Source of the DNA: Anastatus disparis
Lineage: Eukaryota > Arthropoda > Insecta > Hymenoptera > Eupelmidae
Reading direction: 5' to 3'
DNA: 64,000 nucleotides
NCBI GenBank assembly: GCA_017163975.1
Contig: JAFFSR010000347.1
Location: forward strand, 4,989,001 to 5,053,000
This document shows, piece after piece, positions 46,377 through 60,039 of the stretch (its first letter is position 1; each line of letters opens with the position of its first letter). The translations under genes and the position numbers were made by a program. The notes under the pieces are model-generated. The model saw only the letters and a list, made by a program, of their open reading frames with translations. It was not told the DNA's origin and made no database searches.

Positions 46377-46700
46377 AGCCTTTAATGCGTCGTTGGACGA
46401 ATTCGTGTAATCATCGTTATTTACTTGAGTTTGCTATGTGTTTTGGATTGTAATAATCATATGTTGTTTTTGACTTGACACTTGGACTGTTTTAGTCAAC
46501 AGTCTAAACGTTTTATTGAAAATTATAATTAATATAACATAGGTTTGTTGTAAAAATAACTCTTTTTAACATGTTTTGTAATTTATTGGTACATGTATGC
46601 GTATATTTTTAGTACATATAATTTTTGATATATTGATATATTTTATAGCTTGAAAAGGACTTCCAAATGAGGAGTTCAAATGTCGCATTCAATAAATGTA
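46377..46700 (+). other. 3' untranslated region of the Penelope-like element
   Basis: About 320 bp after the stop, including CTTGAAAAGGACTTCC, then GAGTTCAAATGTCGC and AATAAA. The arrangement resembles the degenerate hammerhead-like 3' segment of some Penelope-like elements, but the core bases needed for cleavage (CUGAnGA and GAAA) are not intact. Confidence 0.5.
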
Positions 46701-47495
46701 TTTTGAACAGAATCACCCATAGTTTCATTTGTTTTTTAAACATTTTTTTCTAAATACTTATACGACTAGAATATGAATACAAATTAATTTCATATATAAT
46801 CACATTCTGGAAATAAATGTTATTTGTAATTTTATATATAAAATAATCAGATTTGCATCTCGCAATAAATTGTCGGAAAAAAATTCTGATCAACGGTCAT
46901 GACTTGTGCCAACTCATTTAATAATATCAATTGATCAAAACACTAAATATTAGTGTGCTGAACCAATATTGATTATATGAAGAAAATCATCAGATATGAA
47001 ATCTTATATCTATTTGATAACTTACAATAAAAATGACAATGAATTGCAGAAACAAAGTTGAATATAGAACAGCATTATTAATAATTAAATGTCTGTTGGA
47101 TGCATGATGTAATGAAAATAAACAACAATTTCAGAAAAAAGACAGTAAACAAAGCTAAATATAGATGTATTCATTTAGTTACAGGTAAAAAATTTTTTTT
47201 TACATTTTTTATTGCCGAAAAAATACGTAAAAATGAATGTGAAATTTTTTTATTGCATTTATTTTTATTATTATTTATTTTGTAACGGTTATTTTGCCCA
47301 TTACAAAAAAAAAGAATTAGCTTTTAATTAAATATTACTTTTAGCTAAGTCTATGTATTTTTGATATATGCGGAGTTGCTAAAACTATAAGAAATTTTAC
47401 TAAATATTATACAGCGAACTCCGATTGTGCTAGCTAATCAATCCTATCGATAAACGATAGAATCTTATGTGATATACTTGTCGCTTGCTGCACAC
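46701..47495. other. AT-rich DNA without a supported gene
   Basis: No repeat or gene recognised. The open frame at 47100-47285 has no resemblance to a known protein. Confidence 0.55.
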
Positions 47496-47503
47496 ACTGC
47501 GTC

Positions 47504-48016
47504 GGGTGGGGTTCGATTTTTCGAAAGACCGATATTTTTTTGTGCTTGACGTAGAATCTCAAAATTTAGAATGATGCTATTGATAACATTCATTTAAATT
47601 ATTTAGAAATCTCGTTTTCAATTTATGGTTGTTCTCGAAATTTATTTATTTGAATAAATTATAATTGATATTTAGAATAGTAAAAAGTATACAGAACACC
47701 ATATTATGATTAGATATTTCGAAATTTCTAATAGAGTTTTCAAAAGTATATTTTTGTATATTCTTTCAATACTTGTCAAAAGATTTTATTAGAAATTTCG
47801 AAATATTTTATAATTATATGGTGCTCTATGTACGTGTTACGATTCTAAATATCAATTATAATTTATTCGAATAAATAAATTTCGATTGCAGCCATGAATT
47901 GAAAATGAGATTTCTAAATAATTTAAATGAATGTTATCAATAGCATTATTCTAAATTTTGAGATTCTACGTTAAGCACAAAAAAATATCGGTCTTTCGAA
48001 AAATCGAACCCCACCC
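47504..48016. mobile_element. hAT-like hairpin element
   Basis: Inverted repeats start GGGTGGGGTTCGATTTTTCG and cover most of the 513 bp. An exact 8-bp duplication, ACTGCGTC, flanks it (47496-47503 and 48017-48024). Eight bases is the hAT superfamily signature, though other superfamilies also make 8-bp duplications. No coding sequence. A CT microsatellite follows at 48024-48050. Confidence 0.88.
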
Positions 48017-48050
48017 ACTGCGTCTCTCTCTCTCTCTCTCTCTCTCTCTT

Positions 48051-49480
48051 ACCTGATCGAGAGACGCGTTGCCGGTAGCGCAGTTTCCCTTCGTGAGGCA
48101 GGTTCCAAAATATGTTATATTAAATTATATGATATTACGTAACTAATCAATTTATAACTGCTCACAAGGACCGTGGAGGCGTCGGAGTAAGCAACGGGAA
48201 ATATATTTTATGTCAAATATAGTCAGGCAATATAAATTAATTAAAAGCATGATTTAATAGAAAACAAAATTAGTTTATTATAAGAAAAACATAAATATAA
48301 TAAAGATAAAGTATGAAATAAACGAAAATGAAATTGAATAATATGAGAAAAGTAATGTACGCGTCTAATGAGAGAGTGAGCAAAGGGAGGGCGCGTCGCG
48401 AACTAAATAGAACTCGCTTATGACGCTGCTCGGTTATATAAGCGGAGATACAATATACCTGAACAAGTATCTCTCGAGGAAGAGACACTTGGATATCGCA
48501 CAGTATAATTATACACAGTAACGCACTGGCCAGCTTACACTAATTACCTACGTGCACGTAGACGCCGCTCGCCCGTTACCGTAGCTTCTCCCCTGTACGT
48601 AACCAATACGTAGATGCTCTAGAGTAGGTCGATGGAAGACGTCTCTTTCCGACCCTTGAATTTCTCTGAGCTCTGCCAACGTGGTTGCCTTGGCGTAGAT
48701 CGGTGGAATCCTATACACGCCGATCCACGTATTTGCTAGCACTTAATGGCTGACCGCTAAGACGCGTACACCGAGAAACTTTTTGGGGCGGGAGACCTCT
48801 GTAGTGTAGGGCCGGGCGCCTCTATAAAGTAAATGAGTCGTCCCGTCTTGAGCATAAAGGTCTGAGACCTTTGTCACCGAGGCCGTACGTTTATTACGTT
48901 CGGCTGATGTATACGTGGATTCAGTTTTTCCCGGCTTTATGCCTTCAGTCTTCAAAATAAAGGTCTCAGACCTTAATACGAAGACGAGACGCCTCATCAA
49001 ATCGCTCCATTAACAAAGGTCTCTCACCTCAAGATTAACTAAGGTCTCTCGCCTCAAAAAGTTTCTCCGTGTAAAAAGCGGTCAAGCAAAACTCTACAGA
49101 AAGAATTTCTGAGAGTTGCAACTAGCAAATATAATATAATACGCTAGTCGCTATAATCTAACGACTTTTAATTAAGACAATGTCGCGGGCTATCAAATGC
49201 GAACTTAGTCTAACGTATTATAAGACCACGTGGCGAAATATTTTTAACAAGCACAGCGCGGCTTAGGTTTCGTGTTAACGCACCGGTAGCCGGAAACTCT
49301 CTGAAGCACCTCATGACCGGCGAGCTTCTCTCTCGCATGCCGGTCGTCAAGATAGGCACTTCTTTACTCGTCTTAGACGAGATATATGACCGAGCGTTCA
49401 CGCTATTTTAATACCTAAGCGCGCAAGATTCAAACACGGTAGAATACCGTTACAATTTAAAGAAAAAAATAATATCAAAG
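48051..49480 (+). repeat. GC-rich, LTR-like region with a TATA box and nested hairpins
   Basis: This segment is markedly richer in G+C than its flanks. It has TATATAAG at 48435-48442, recurring AAAGGTCT/AGACCTTT words, and a large inverted repeat (48750-49087). Small open frames on the minus strand have no recognisable domain. An LTR or long leader of an unidentified retroelement is the simplest reading. I could not define its ends. Confidence 0.4.
48750..49087. repeat. Nested inverted repeat of about 338 bp
   Basis: GAGAAACTTTTTGGGGCGGG at the left pairs with CGCCTCAAAAAGTTTCTC at the right, extended outward by CTGACCGCT and AGCGGTCAAG. A second level pairs CGTCCCGTCTTG...AAAGGTCT with AGACCTT...AAGACGAGACG. 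AGGTCTCTCRCCTC words are repeated inside. Confidence 0.75.
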
Positions 49481-50569
49481 GTCTCATTAAAAAAACTTTG
49501 AGTTACCTCCCAATCGTGACTTCAGTATGCATCCACATATGGGGATGATTCGGTCAGAAAAGTTTAAAATTTTGTAAAACTTTGAATTATACATAAAAAT
49601 ATTTTACAAAAATCTGAAAAAAGAAAGAGCAGTGCTTCGATAGGGTTATTCTGGTTTTTCAAAGAGAACGAATTCTGTACTTTTCCCATTTTATAAACCT
49701 TTAAGATTACACATAAGTTCTAAAGAAATCATTACTATTCTGCCGTGTTAAGTAAAAAGTTACATAAGTGACGTCTCGATAAAATATACATTTTTTCTAA
49801 TAATAGATCCGATAAAAACAGCCAAACAAATGAATGATAAAATATTTTGTTTCAAATTTTTCGCTGAAGAATGAGGAAATGAAAATTAAGTAAATATTAA
49901 AAAATTAAAAATTGGATTGGACAAAATTCATATTATTTCACTTTATCACTTTCATTTAAATAGAGGTTAGGATAGACAATTCAGTTTTTCAAAGTTTTCT
50001 TAAAAACGAAGCGATAAAAATAATTTTTCCTCATTAAAGAAAATATTGTTTTTTATTATACGAGATGGGGCTTTCATCTTATTTTTCGTTAAAATTATTA
50101 GGTTTTGCAGAGAAATAAATTTTTGGTTAGAAAAGGATAGAGATATATGACCTGCTCTTAACACAGCAGTATCAGCGTTGGTGCAAAAAAAGCTTTACGC
50201 ACATAGTTTATGACTGAATGATGGACATTTACGCACGTCAGATTGATACAAAAATTAAAGCTCGATTGATATGTGTTTAAAATTCAAAATTTTTTGAAAA
50301 TATGTTATGTAATGCAATTAAAAAATGATAAAAATATGAAGAGGATATTAATCTCCAAGTAAAAAAATAAATCAACCATTTACTAAATAATATTAGTTTC
50401 TTAATTTATTTAGGTCCAAATTTATAGTTCATGCTCAAACCTCATTCTGTCTTTGTCTCTTTGACCTTTGGATTTATTTCAATAGTTTTTGAGTACTAAG
50501 ATAAGATGTTTATGTTTAGTATGTGGCTATCTCCAATAAGAAAAATGCAATTTGCTTTATAGTATGTAT
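49481..50569. other. AT-rich DNA, nothing recognised
   Basis: No repeats, frames or RNA genes that I can support. Confidence 0.5.
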
Positions 50570-50757
50570 TTTAAACTGAGATGTCTCAGTGGCTTATTCG
50601 GTACAGCGATGAATTTGTGATCCCGAGGCACCGAGTTCGAGCCCCGCTTTCAACGGCCGATTGATACAAGCACCACTGTGTATGATACATATGCTTTGTT
50701 TACAAAGGCACTCAAAACTTTCGTCGTATCGATAATTAACAAAGTAAAAAAAATTTT
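50570..50757 (+). mobile_element. tRNA-like SINE head, copy 2
   Basis: Box B-like GAGTTCGAGCCCC and a box A-like CTCAGTGGCTTATTCGG, collinear with the minus-strand copy at 45010-45210. It is followed by the palindrome 50757-51195 and then by the family tail (51195-51320). Confidence 0.7.
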
Positions 50758-51195
50758 AACTGACATATGATCATATCTCCACAACTTTTAATCTTTTGGT
50801 GATGTCATTTTACAGCTGTCACTGGGTAGCGAATGATGCACACTATTCAAACTAGGTTCACACCTTTTGTACAATCTTGTTCCTCTATTTTTTATGTACA
50901 TAGTGAATGTGCCACCAATGCTCCAGTAGATATTTCTATAAAACGTAAATTTTTACATGGATAAAAGTTCGGAAATTTTATCCATGTAAAAATTTTCGTT
51001 TTATAGAAATATCTACTGGAGCATTGGTGGCACATTCACCATATACATAAAAAATAGAGGAACAAGATTGTACAAAAGATGTAAACCTAGTTTGAATAGT
51101 GTGCATTATTCGCTACCCAGTAACAGCAGTAAAATGACTTTTCAAAAACATTATAAAAAAATTAAAAGTTGTGGAGATATGCTCATATCTCACTA
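50757..51195. repeat. Palindrome inserted in the SINE
   Basis: TGATCATATCTCCACAACTT at the left mirrors GTTGTGGAGATATG at the right. Inside, CACTGGGTAGCGAATGATGC mirrors GCATTATTCGCTACCCAGT, down to a centre near 50975 (TCCATGTAAAAATT). Copy 1 of the SINE (44950-44980) lacks it, which marks it as an insert. Confidence 0.82.
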
Positions 51196-52372
<1,177 letters not shown>

Positions 52373-53157
52373 TACGTCACGGTGGTCCTCGAGTAAATTT
52401 AACCATGAAGTTCTTGCACCTCAGATTTTCCTTCCGGATATAATTCTAGGCACATTAAGGATCGAAATCAAAATAAAACCAAAATCGAAGAATGAGCACT
52501 TTTTTATTCATTCAAATTTAATTTTTTTTTTATAATTGGTTTTTATAAAAAAAATTTTTCATTGATAATTCATAAGCTAAACTTCTAGAATGCCGTTTTC
52601 GAATAGAGTTATGAACTATTTGAATATTCTAAGCAAACATTATTGTGAATATGTTGCGACGATTCCAAAATCGCGCTAGACATAGTACCTGCGCTCAGCC
52701 GCTACGAGCTCGCTATTTCCGTTGCGAGAATAGCACCTCGTAGCAGCTTAACGCACGTACTATGTCTATCGCGATTTTTGAATCGTCGCAACATATTAAC
52801 GTTACAATATTTGAGCAAATCCGAAGTTGTGTAATAATGTAAGCATAACGTTAAAATTAAGATTTTTTTGTCAAACATTATAGTGATAAAGACTATGATA
52901 AATGATACATTTTTAAATTATTTAAAGATAGTATTTAAAGTAATTGTAATTAGAAAATACTGTGTATTAATATTCTATAAGCACGTATTTTTAGTATTTC
53001 AGCAACACCAAAAGTACAATTTTCATGTAAAAGGTTGTATTGAAGAAAATCAAGGCCTAGGTTTTTACAGGGAACATGCTATGGAAGCGGTCCATTATGA
53101 TTTTCTAATGGGCACATGGGCTAGTACAAAGTATCATAAAATGATTCTAATTATGCA

Positions 53158-53216
<59 letters not shown>

Positions 53217-54461
53217 CCATTCTCTGTCAAATCAAAAGACGAAAAATTTTCTTTCGCTAAAAACTGCCAAAATGGTTCTTTTCCATATTATGAACTACTC
53301 AGAATTATTTTAGATTCCTTTAGTACATATCTTTAAAGCTACAAAGCTTAAGAGTTGGACAAAAGCTATATTTTTGACATTATTGACTAATTTTAAGCAT
53401 AAATTACTCAGTTGGGTTGCGTTTTAGGAATTTATTACTATAAAACTTCTTCCTGCAAAATATTCTAAATTTTTAGAAAAAATTAATTTAAAAGTGCTAA
53501 TGTAGCCATTCGCCGAGCTAAAGTCATGTAAATCATTGAAATACCACTTTTCAAGGTTTCAAACCATGATCCCATGTCCAAGAAAATCATCAAAATACGT
53601 AATATATGTATAAATATGGCTTACAAATTTCAGAGTGGTCATCCTGGGCGATCCCTTGGAAAAAACTAAAATGTGATTAAAAATAATTAAAAATGTGTTT
53701 TTTAGCTACATTTACTCATTTTAATGTTACTTGTATTCATCGGTTGCAGCTGACCATACGCTAGCATTCATAGAAATTATTGTAAACTTTACAAATATTA
53801 AAATATATAAAAAATATCTTCGAAAGATTTAGAGTAAACTAAACATTGAGATTATTTTAACAAATCAGGTACCACCGTAGCACATGAAAAATATACTTAA
53901 ATGCTGAATTTAAAAAAAACTTTATTTCTTTCAAAATTTAAACATAATCTATCTCAAGATACAATAACACTTTGAGGAATATTTAATTTAATTTTTGGTC
54001 ATGAAATAACTTTACATATTTAATAATGTTAACAGTCCAAGAAATGAGACACGATCCGCTTTGTACTGATAATTCATGACATTTGTTATTGCATTTTTAC
54101 AGTAAAAGTAACTCGACTGTATAATTCATATTTAAATTCAATTTCTTATACGGTAAATACAATATAATCAATTATATGCCTATACCTTTTTCTTAGATGT
54201 ATTATTTACAAGATACAAGACTAAAAATGCACTTCTACTTATATGTTAGAACTTTTTGTTTAAATTTATGATAATATTGTTAATTATTATTCAATTCAAG
54301 TCCAACTAATTTCATTCACTAGGATATTGATTCACAAATTGCCTTATACTGATCTTCAATGTACTAAGATACAAAGAGACATGAGTTTAGTTGTATATCA
54401 CCGATTATAAAAAAAAATAAATTGAATATTAATATATATCAATCTCTATTATATGTTGATT

Positions 54462-54823
54462 ATACGAGAGCGCGGTGGTGTAATGGATAGAGCTCTTGCC
54501 TTCAACACGGAGGGCATGGGTTCAAATCCTGGCCAGGTACCTCTAACTTTTTTTTCGAAAGAAAATTAGTGTATAAGCCATTTATATCGCGACTCTTGAA
54601 AAATCCGACCTCATTCGGTATCGGTTGATTGTTGGTCACAAAAGTGGCTGACCATCCATCGGTAGTCAAAGTTTTCGGTATGGTGGGTCTGACAGTCTAG
54701 CCTGATGTAATGTATTAAACGGGTACCGGGCTGGACTCCCTCGACTTTACCATATAAAAAAGGTAATCATATAGAGAACAATATCCTTTATATATTAATC
54801 TTTTTTATAATTGAAAAAAAAAA
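54462..54823 (+). mobile_element. tRNA-derived SINE with target duplication
   Basis: The head has box A-like TGGTGTAATGGATAGAGC and box B GGGTTCAAATCC with an anticodon-like arm around CTTCAACACGG. The body is followed by an A-rich tail (AATTGAAAAAAAAAAA). The exact 11-bp duplication ATATGTTGATT flanks it (54451-54461 and 54824-54834). The clean duplication indicates a comparatively young insertion inside the palindromic element. Confidence 0.9.
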
Positions 54824-55450
54824 ATATGTTGATTGTAATTATTTGTTTAAATTAATTCCAAGTTTTTATACACAATTACATATAATTATTGCTGTCACAT
54901 CATTAGATTCAATGACAAACTTACAGTTGAATTTAAATTAAAATTAACGATAGTCAATTTCCATAGAATTATAATGTTCATTACTAATATAAAAATAATC
55001 AGATACATTTAAAAAATATAACAAGAATTAGAATCAATCATTTTCTGAAACTGAACTTAATAATAACATCAGAAGATACTTTAATCTTAACAAAACTCAT
55101 TAAAAGAAATTCAAGTCAGTATGTGTTATACGCTAAATCTATATAAGAATATTATTATTTACCTGTTATTCGCATCCATATTATAATATTATTCACCTGC
55201 ACTGTTATAAAAAAAATGCTCACTCTAAAAGTTTTTAATATATTTAAAAAATGATATTCTAAATCTTTTCTGTCAAATAAACAAAGGATATTTTAATTAC
55301 CAATCATAATTTTCAAGAAATTCAATAACATTTAACTTTTTTCAAATAAGAAAGGCCTGATCTATTCTGAATATTATAGAAAAAGAATTTTGCATATAGT
55401 TATCTGTCACCATGTATTATTGGAAATATTAGCAGTATGATATAAACTCA

Positions 55451-56137
55451 AGTGGGCCAGATACTATTAGAAGCTGAAAAAGAAACATGTATAATTTCAT
55501 ATAAATTGCTGATGTTTAAAAATAACTAATTTTATATAAAAATACATTCAATTTCAAACATTTTTTGGTTTAAAACATTCTCTATTTCTTGAGGATTGAA
55601 GTAGTGGTGTTCGTTGAAAGTCTGGAACAAAAAACCCTTTACCGCAAGGTTTCTTCATGAGTTTTCATTGGATTCACTTGAAATTTCATGGAGATATTTA
55701 AAATTATAGTAGAATCCATATAAGTGTAAAACATTCATAAAAAATTCATATAATTAAAAAATTTTTGAAAAAAAAACAATTTGAAAGAAATTTTTTTTAT
55801 TTATTATTATAAATAATAAGTTAATAAATAGATAGAAATAAATTAATTCAAAATCTGCTCCACTTATATTGATTCTACTATAATTTTGAATATCTCCATA
55901 AAATTTCAAGTGATTCCAATAAAAACTTATGAAGAAACCTTGCGGTAAAAAGGTTTTTGTTCCAGACTTTTAACGAACACCACTAATTCAATCCTCAAGA
56001 AATAGAGAATGTTTTAAACCAAAAAATGTTTGAAATTGAATGTATTTTTATATAAAATTAGTTATTTTTAAACATCAGCAATTTATATGAAATTATACAT
56101 GTTTCTTTTTCAGCTTCTAATAGTATCTGGACCCCTT
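55451..56137. repeat. Palindrome of about 690 bp
   Basis: CCAGATACTATTAGAAGCTG at the left and its mirror CAGCTTCTAATAGTATCTGG at the right. The arms are near-identical through TTGAGGATTGAA and ACCGCAAGGTTTCTTCATGA to a centre near 55800. Confidence 0.85.
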
Positions 56138-57650
56138 AAACTATGAAATAAACAAAAAATTTTCTAAATTCAGCTTTCATGTGCTACGGTGGCACATGAT
56201 TTGTTAAAAAAATCTCAATAGTTAACTCTAAATCTTTCAGTAGATATTTTTTAATATATTTTAATATTTGTAAAGTATACAACTATTTCTATGAATGCTT
56301 GCGAAGGGGCAGCTGCAACCGATGAATACAAGTAACATTAAAATGAGTAAATGTAGCTAAAAAACACATTTTTAATTATTTTTAATCACATTTTAGTTTT
56401 TTCCAAGGGATTGCCCAGGATGACCACTCTGAAATTTGTAAGCCATATTTATACATATATTACGTATTTTGATGATTTTCTTGGACATGGGATCATGGTT
56501 TGAAACCTTGAAAAGTGGTATTTCAATGATTTACATGACTTTAGCTCGGCGAATGGCTACATTAGCACTTTTAAATTAATTTTTTCTAAAAATTTAGAAT
56601 ATTTTGCAGGAAGAAGTTTTATAGTAATAAATTCCTAAAACGCAACCCAACTGAGTAATTTATGCTTAAAATTAGTCAATAATGTCAAAAATATAGCTTT
56701 TGTCCAACTCTTAAGCTTTGTAGCTTTAAAGATATGTACTAAAGGAATCTAAAATAATTCTGAGTGGTTCATAATATGGAAAAGAACCATTTTGGCAGTT
56801 TTTAGCGGAAAAAAATTTTTCATCCTTCGATTTATAGAGAATGGGCAATATATATATATGCGGATAACATATATATAGTTTTTAGTAAAGTAACGTACAG
56901 TAAATTATTGTATTAGCAGACTGCTAATAATAATTTATCTGCATAATGAGCATTACTTTACGATACTTTGTATTAGCCTATGTCACAGAAAAATCAAATG
57001 TAAAAACCTCGGCCTCGATTTTTTTCAATAAAATCTTTTATATAGAAAACGTCGACATTGTTATTATCCTAAACCACAACTTACACGATCTTAATCCAAA
57101 AAAAAAACCCTCTAACAATGTCTAACATTCTCCGTGGAAACTTTGAATCCAAACATGAAAAATATACTTTTGGTGTTACTAAAATACCAAAAGAACATGC
57201 AGTGTTTTTATAGAATATTAATACATAGTATTTTCTTATTACAATTACTTCAAATGACGTCTTTGAATAATTTTAAAATGTATCATTGCTCATAGTTTTT
57301 ATAACTATGATGTTTTACAAAAAAAATCTTAAATTTAACGTTACGCTTATATTGTTACATAGCTTCAAATTTTTCTGAATATATTTACAACAATATTTAC
57401 TTAAAATGTGTTAATTATTTATGATTCTATTTGAAAGCGGCATTCTAGAAATTAAGCTCATGAATTATGAATAAAATTTTTTTTTTTAAAACATTCAAAA
57501 TAAAATTTAAATAAATAAAAAAGTGCTAATTCTTTGATTTTGGTTTTTGTTGAAATTTGATCCAAAATGTGTCTAGAATCATATCCAAAAGGAAAATCTG
57601 AGGTGCAAAAACTTCATGGTCAAAATTATTCGTGGACCACCGTGACGTGG

Positions 57651-57890
57651 GTTATACAGTCAATTTATAAAATGCGTTTTTAAATGCAGCCGTTTTTAAC
57701 AGTGCATCACCATAAGTAGCTGTTTTGTACAGCACATTTCCAAATGCATCCGATGTTAACAGTGAAGCTCCATATGTAGCTAAATTTTAACAAATATTTT
57801 ATAATGTAGTCGTTATATATTTAATTTTACATTGTAAGTTCTATATTTAATATTTTTCTCAGCCTTTTTTAGCGATGAAAAATATATATA

Positions 57891-57951
<61 letters not shown>

Positions 57952-58062
57952 TTATTTATTTATAATATATATATATATATATATATATTTATACATATAA
58001 GGCCGAAAAAATACAAGTAGTAAATAAAATAAACCAAAAATAAATATATGAATGTTACTTAC
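57651..58062. repeat. Short tandem duplication and TA microsatellite
   Basis: 57684-57802 holds two diverged copies, 59 bp apart, of a unit with AAATGCAGCCG, TTAACAGTG and CATAAGTAGCT. 57895-57990 is a TA/TATTT run. No gene. Confidence 0.65.
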
Positions 58063-58246
58063 CTTAATGTGTTTGTAGGAGCTACTGATGAAAAAGTTTT
58101 AGGAGTGCTTTGCGAAATCGCCGTGGTGATTCTCAAAGAAAATCGCGTCATATCAGAATTGTTTAAAGTATTCGTAGTCCAAAACGATGGTTGCGACGTC
58201 AGCACCCATGGTGGACTTGGGCGCGTTGTCGTCGTTGTTGTTAAGG
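58063..58246 (-). CDS. Candidate host exon, Thr/Ser/Pro-rich (internal exon)
   Basis: On the minus strand a 184-bp segment is bounded by a pyrimidine-rich tract plus ATTTCAG at its start (CT at 58247-58248 on the plus strand) and by AAG|GTAAGT at its end (ACTTAC at 58057-58062). One of its three frames is open throughout (about 60 codons). It begins with a threonine run followed by RPSPPWV and continues rich in T, S and P (SFWTTNTLNN; RITTAISQST; FSSVAPTNTL), like an O-glycosylated linker of a secreted or membrane protein. Such linkers occur in insect chitinases and mucins, but that identity is a guess. G+C is higher than in the flanks. The neighbouring exons are not in view, so the gene would have long introns. 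Plus-strand frames here are shadows. Confidence 0.45.
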
Positions 58247-60039
58247 CTGAAATATATTTTCAAAATAACAAATTTTGTAATGATATCAGTCATACTTGAT
58301 TTTATTCTTATTTATAAGATTCATTCATTATACTCTAAAGTATTTTCAATTTTATTTAAACTATTAATTCAACTTGAACAAAGAAGGAAATATAGATATC
58401 ATTATGTATGAAGAAACAAAAGTGGAAAAATAGAGAATTTGATTTCTTTCTATAATTATATATCAAGAGACAGTAGCATCTCGAACAGCAAGTTTATGAA
58501 ACTCGTGTGCGATGTGACCGTTTTATTTTGAGTTTAGAATTTTCAAAATTGAAACTGAAAAAATATTTATTTTATTATATCAACATATTATTTTATTATA
58601 ATATGTATGGAAAACAAATTCATACATAGCTTGAGTCTGACGTCTCACTATGTCAAGCTTAATAAGATGTATTGCCTCTAGTATTTTTTCTTTCATGTAT
58701 TATATGTATGCATCGAGAATGCAAAAAAACGTAAAACGAATGTCATTTTATATTTTAAGCTACTTTTTTAACTATGAAGAATACAGGGTTAAATTACTTT
58801 TTATATTTAATTAATAGAACTTAAGTTTCAATTAAATATATTGTTTTTCGATTTTCTGAATAAATTTTACAGAAAAGACTTTCGTCTAAATTCCTTGTCA
58901 AACTGCTCGAGCTCCTTCAGCTAAGTAATAGAGAAAAGTTAATAGAGTTTTTGTGTTATTGAGAGGTTGAAATTAGTGCAGCATCTATTTCATAGAATTT
59001 TTAAGACAGTTTTCTATACATTTAATTATAAAAATTTTAATTTTGATTGAAAAAACATTTACTTCAAACAATCAATTTTACTATATAAATTGAAAGCTAC
59101 AAATTACAACGGGTGCAGGGACCGAATGCACTGCTGGTCCTATCGCCTTATAATTTATAGACTAGTGGAGAACTAATTTATAGAACATTACATAATTTGT
59201 AGAAAAGTGGAGAATACCCACGAACACGTAATCACTAAGGTAACACAGGGTAACATAAAAAACTGTAACTGATACTTACATTTAGTTAAAATATAAATAA
59301 TAAAAGAGTAATCAATTTGGAGAAATTAAAGGAAATGAGAAAACCGATAAAAATTGTAAACATAAGTGAAAATTGATTTAAATTTTGTATAACCTTATAA
59401 ATTTCCTGATAATTAAAAGGAAAGAGTTGCGTTGTATTAAGATTTTACAAATAACCTCATGGGCATCTTCCTTGAGCATGTGATTTGCATGAGATAAAAA
59501 GTAATCAATTTTATTTTATTTTTTCTTATTCGCAAAAAAATAAATTTTTAAACTTTTAAGATAAAAAAAAACATAAATTGTCTCAATTGGTACAGAAATC
59601 AGATGCACTGCTGATTTGCTCACTGTTATATTGAAACAATAAACAAGAATGAGGAGACTTTACAAAAGAATCTAGTTTTCGAACTCCATTATCCAAAAGA
59701 TGACAGGGTAGTTCTTTATAATGATTTCGGTTTAATCTGGCTGTCCACCGAGAAGGGATTTACATATTAAACTAAGTAATGCCCATGAGCAAAACTATTA
59801 CATTTTATACAGTGTTATAAACTAAGATTCTGTCTTTGCGTTGAGCATGTTCAGCACATGTGTTTGCTTGCTTAAACTATTTTTCACGCTCGCGCTAAGC
59901 GTACTTACGCGTTATAGTTTACAATCGTAAAGGGGGAACTGATTTCCTTTCCTTTCGTATACTAGTTCTCAATTTTAAAAATGTCTGAATTATTTTTTAA
60001 ATTTAAATATGTAATTTTATCACAATGGAGAAAATATAA
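58247..60039. other. AT-rich DNA without a supported gene
   Basis: One frame near 59617-59769 (plus strand) reads as about 50 codons with protein-like composition, but it has no start, splice sites or recognisable family. Nothing else stands out. Confidence 0.5.

Larger units (their letters stand above)
52373..57650. mobile_element. Nested palindromic element, three levels
   Basis: Outer ends ACGTCACGGTGGTCC at 52374 and their mirror near 57647 belong to the family truncated at 10501-11726. A second palindrome has arms at about 53220-53890 and 56165-56850 that are nearly identical over hundreds of bases (for example TACGTAATATATGTATAAAT and its mirror). A third (55451-56137) lies next to the right inner arm. 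Between the inner arms are AT-rich DNA and a SINE (54462-54823). No transposase is present; frames such as 52868-53260 are arm artefacts. Confidence 0.8.

Noticed and set aside
54462..54540. A functional tRNA gene
   Set aside because: Acceptor ends do not pair and the sequence continues into a SINE body with an A tail and an 11-bp target duplication.
59617..59769. Plus-strand frame with protein-like composition
   Set aside because: No start, no convincing splice sites and no recognisable domain. A run of about 50 codons can occur by chance.
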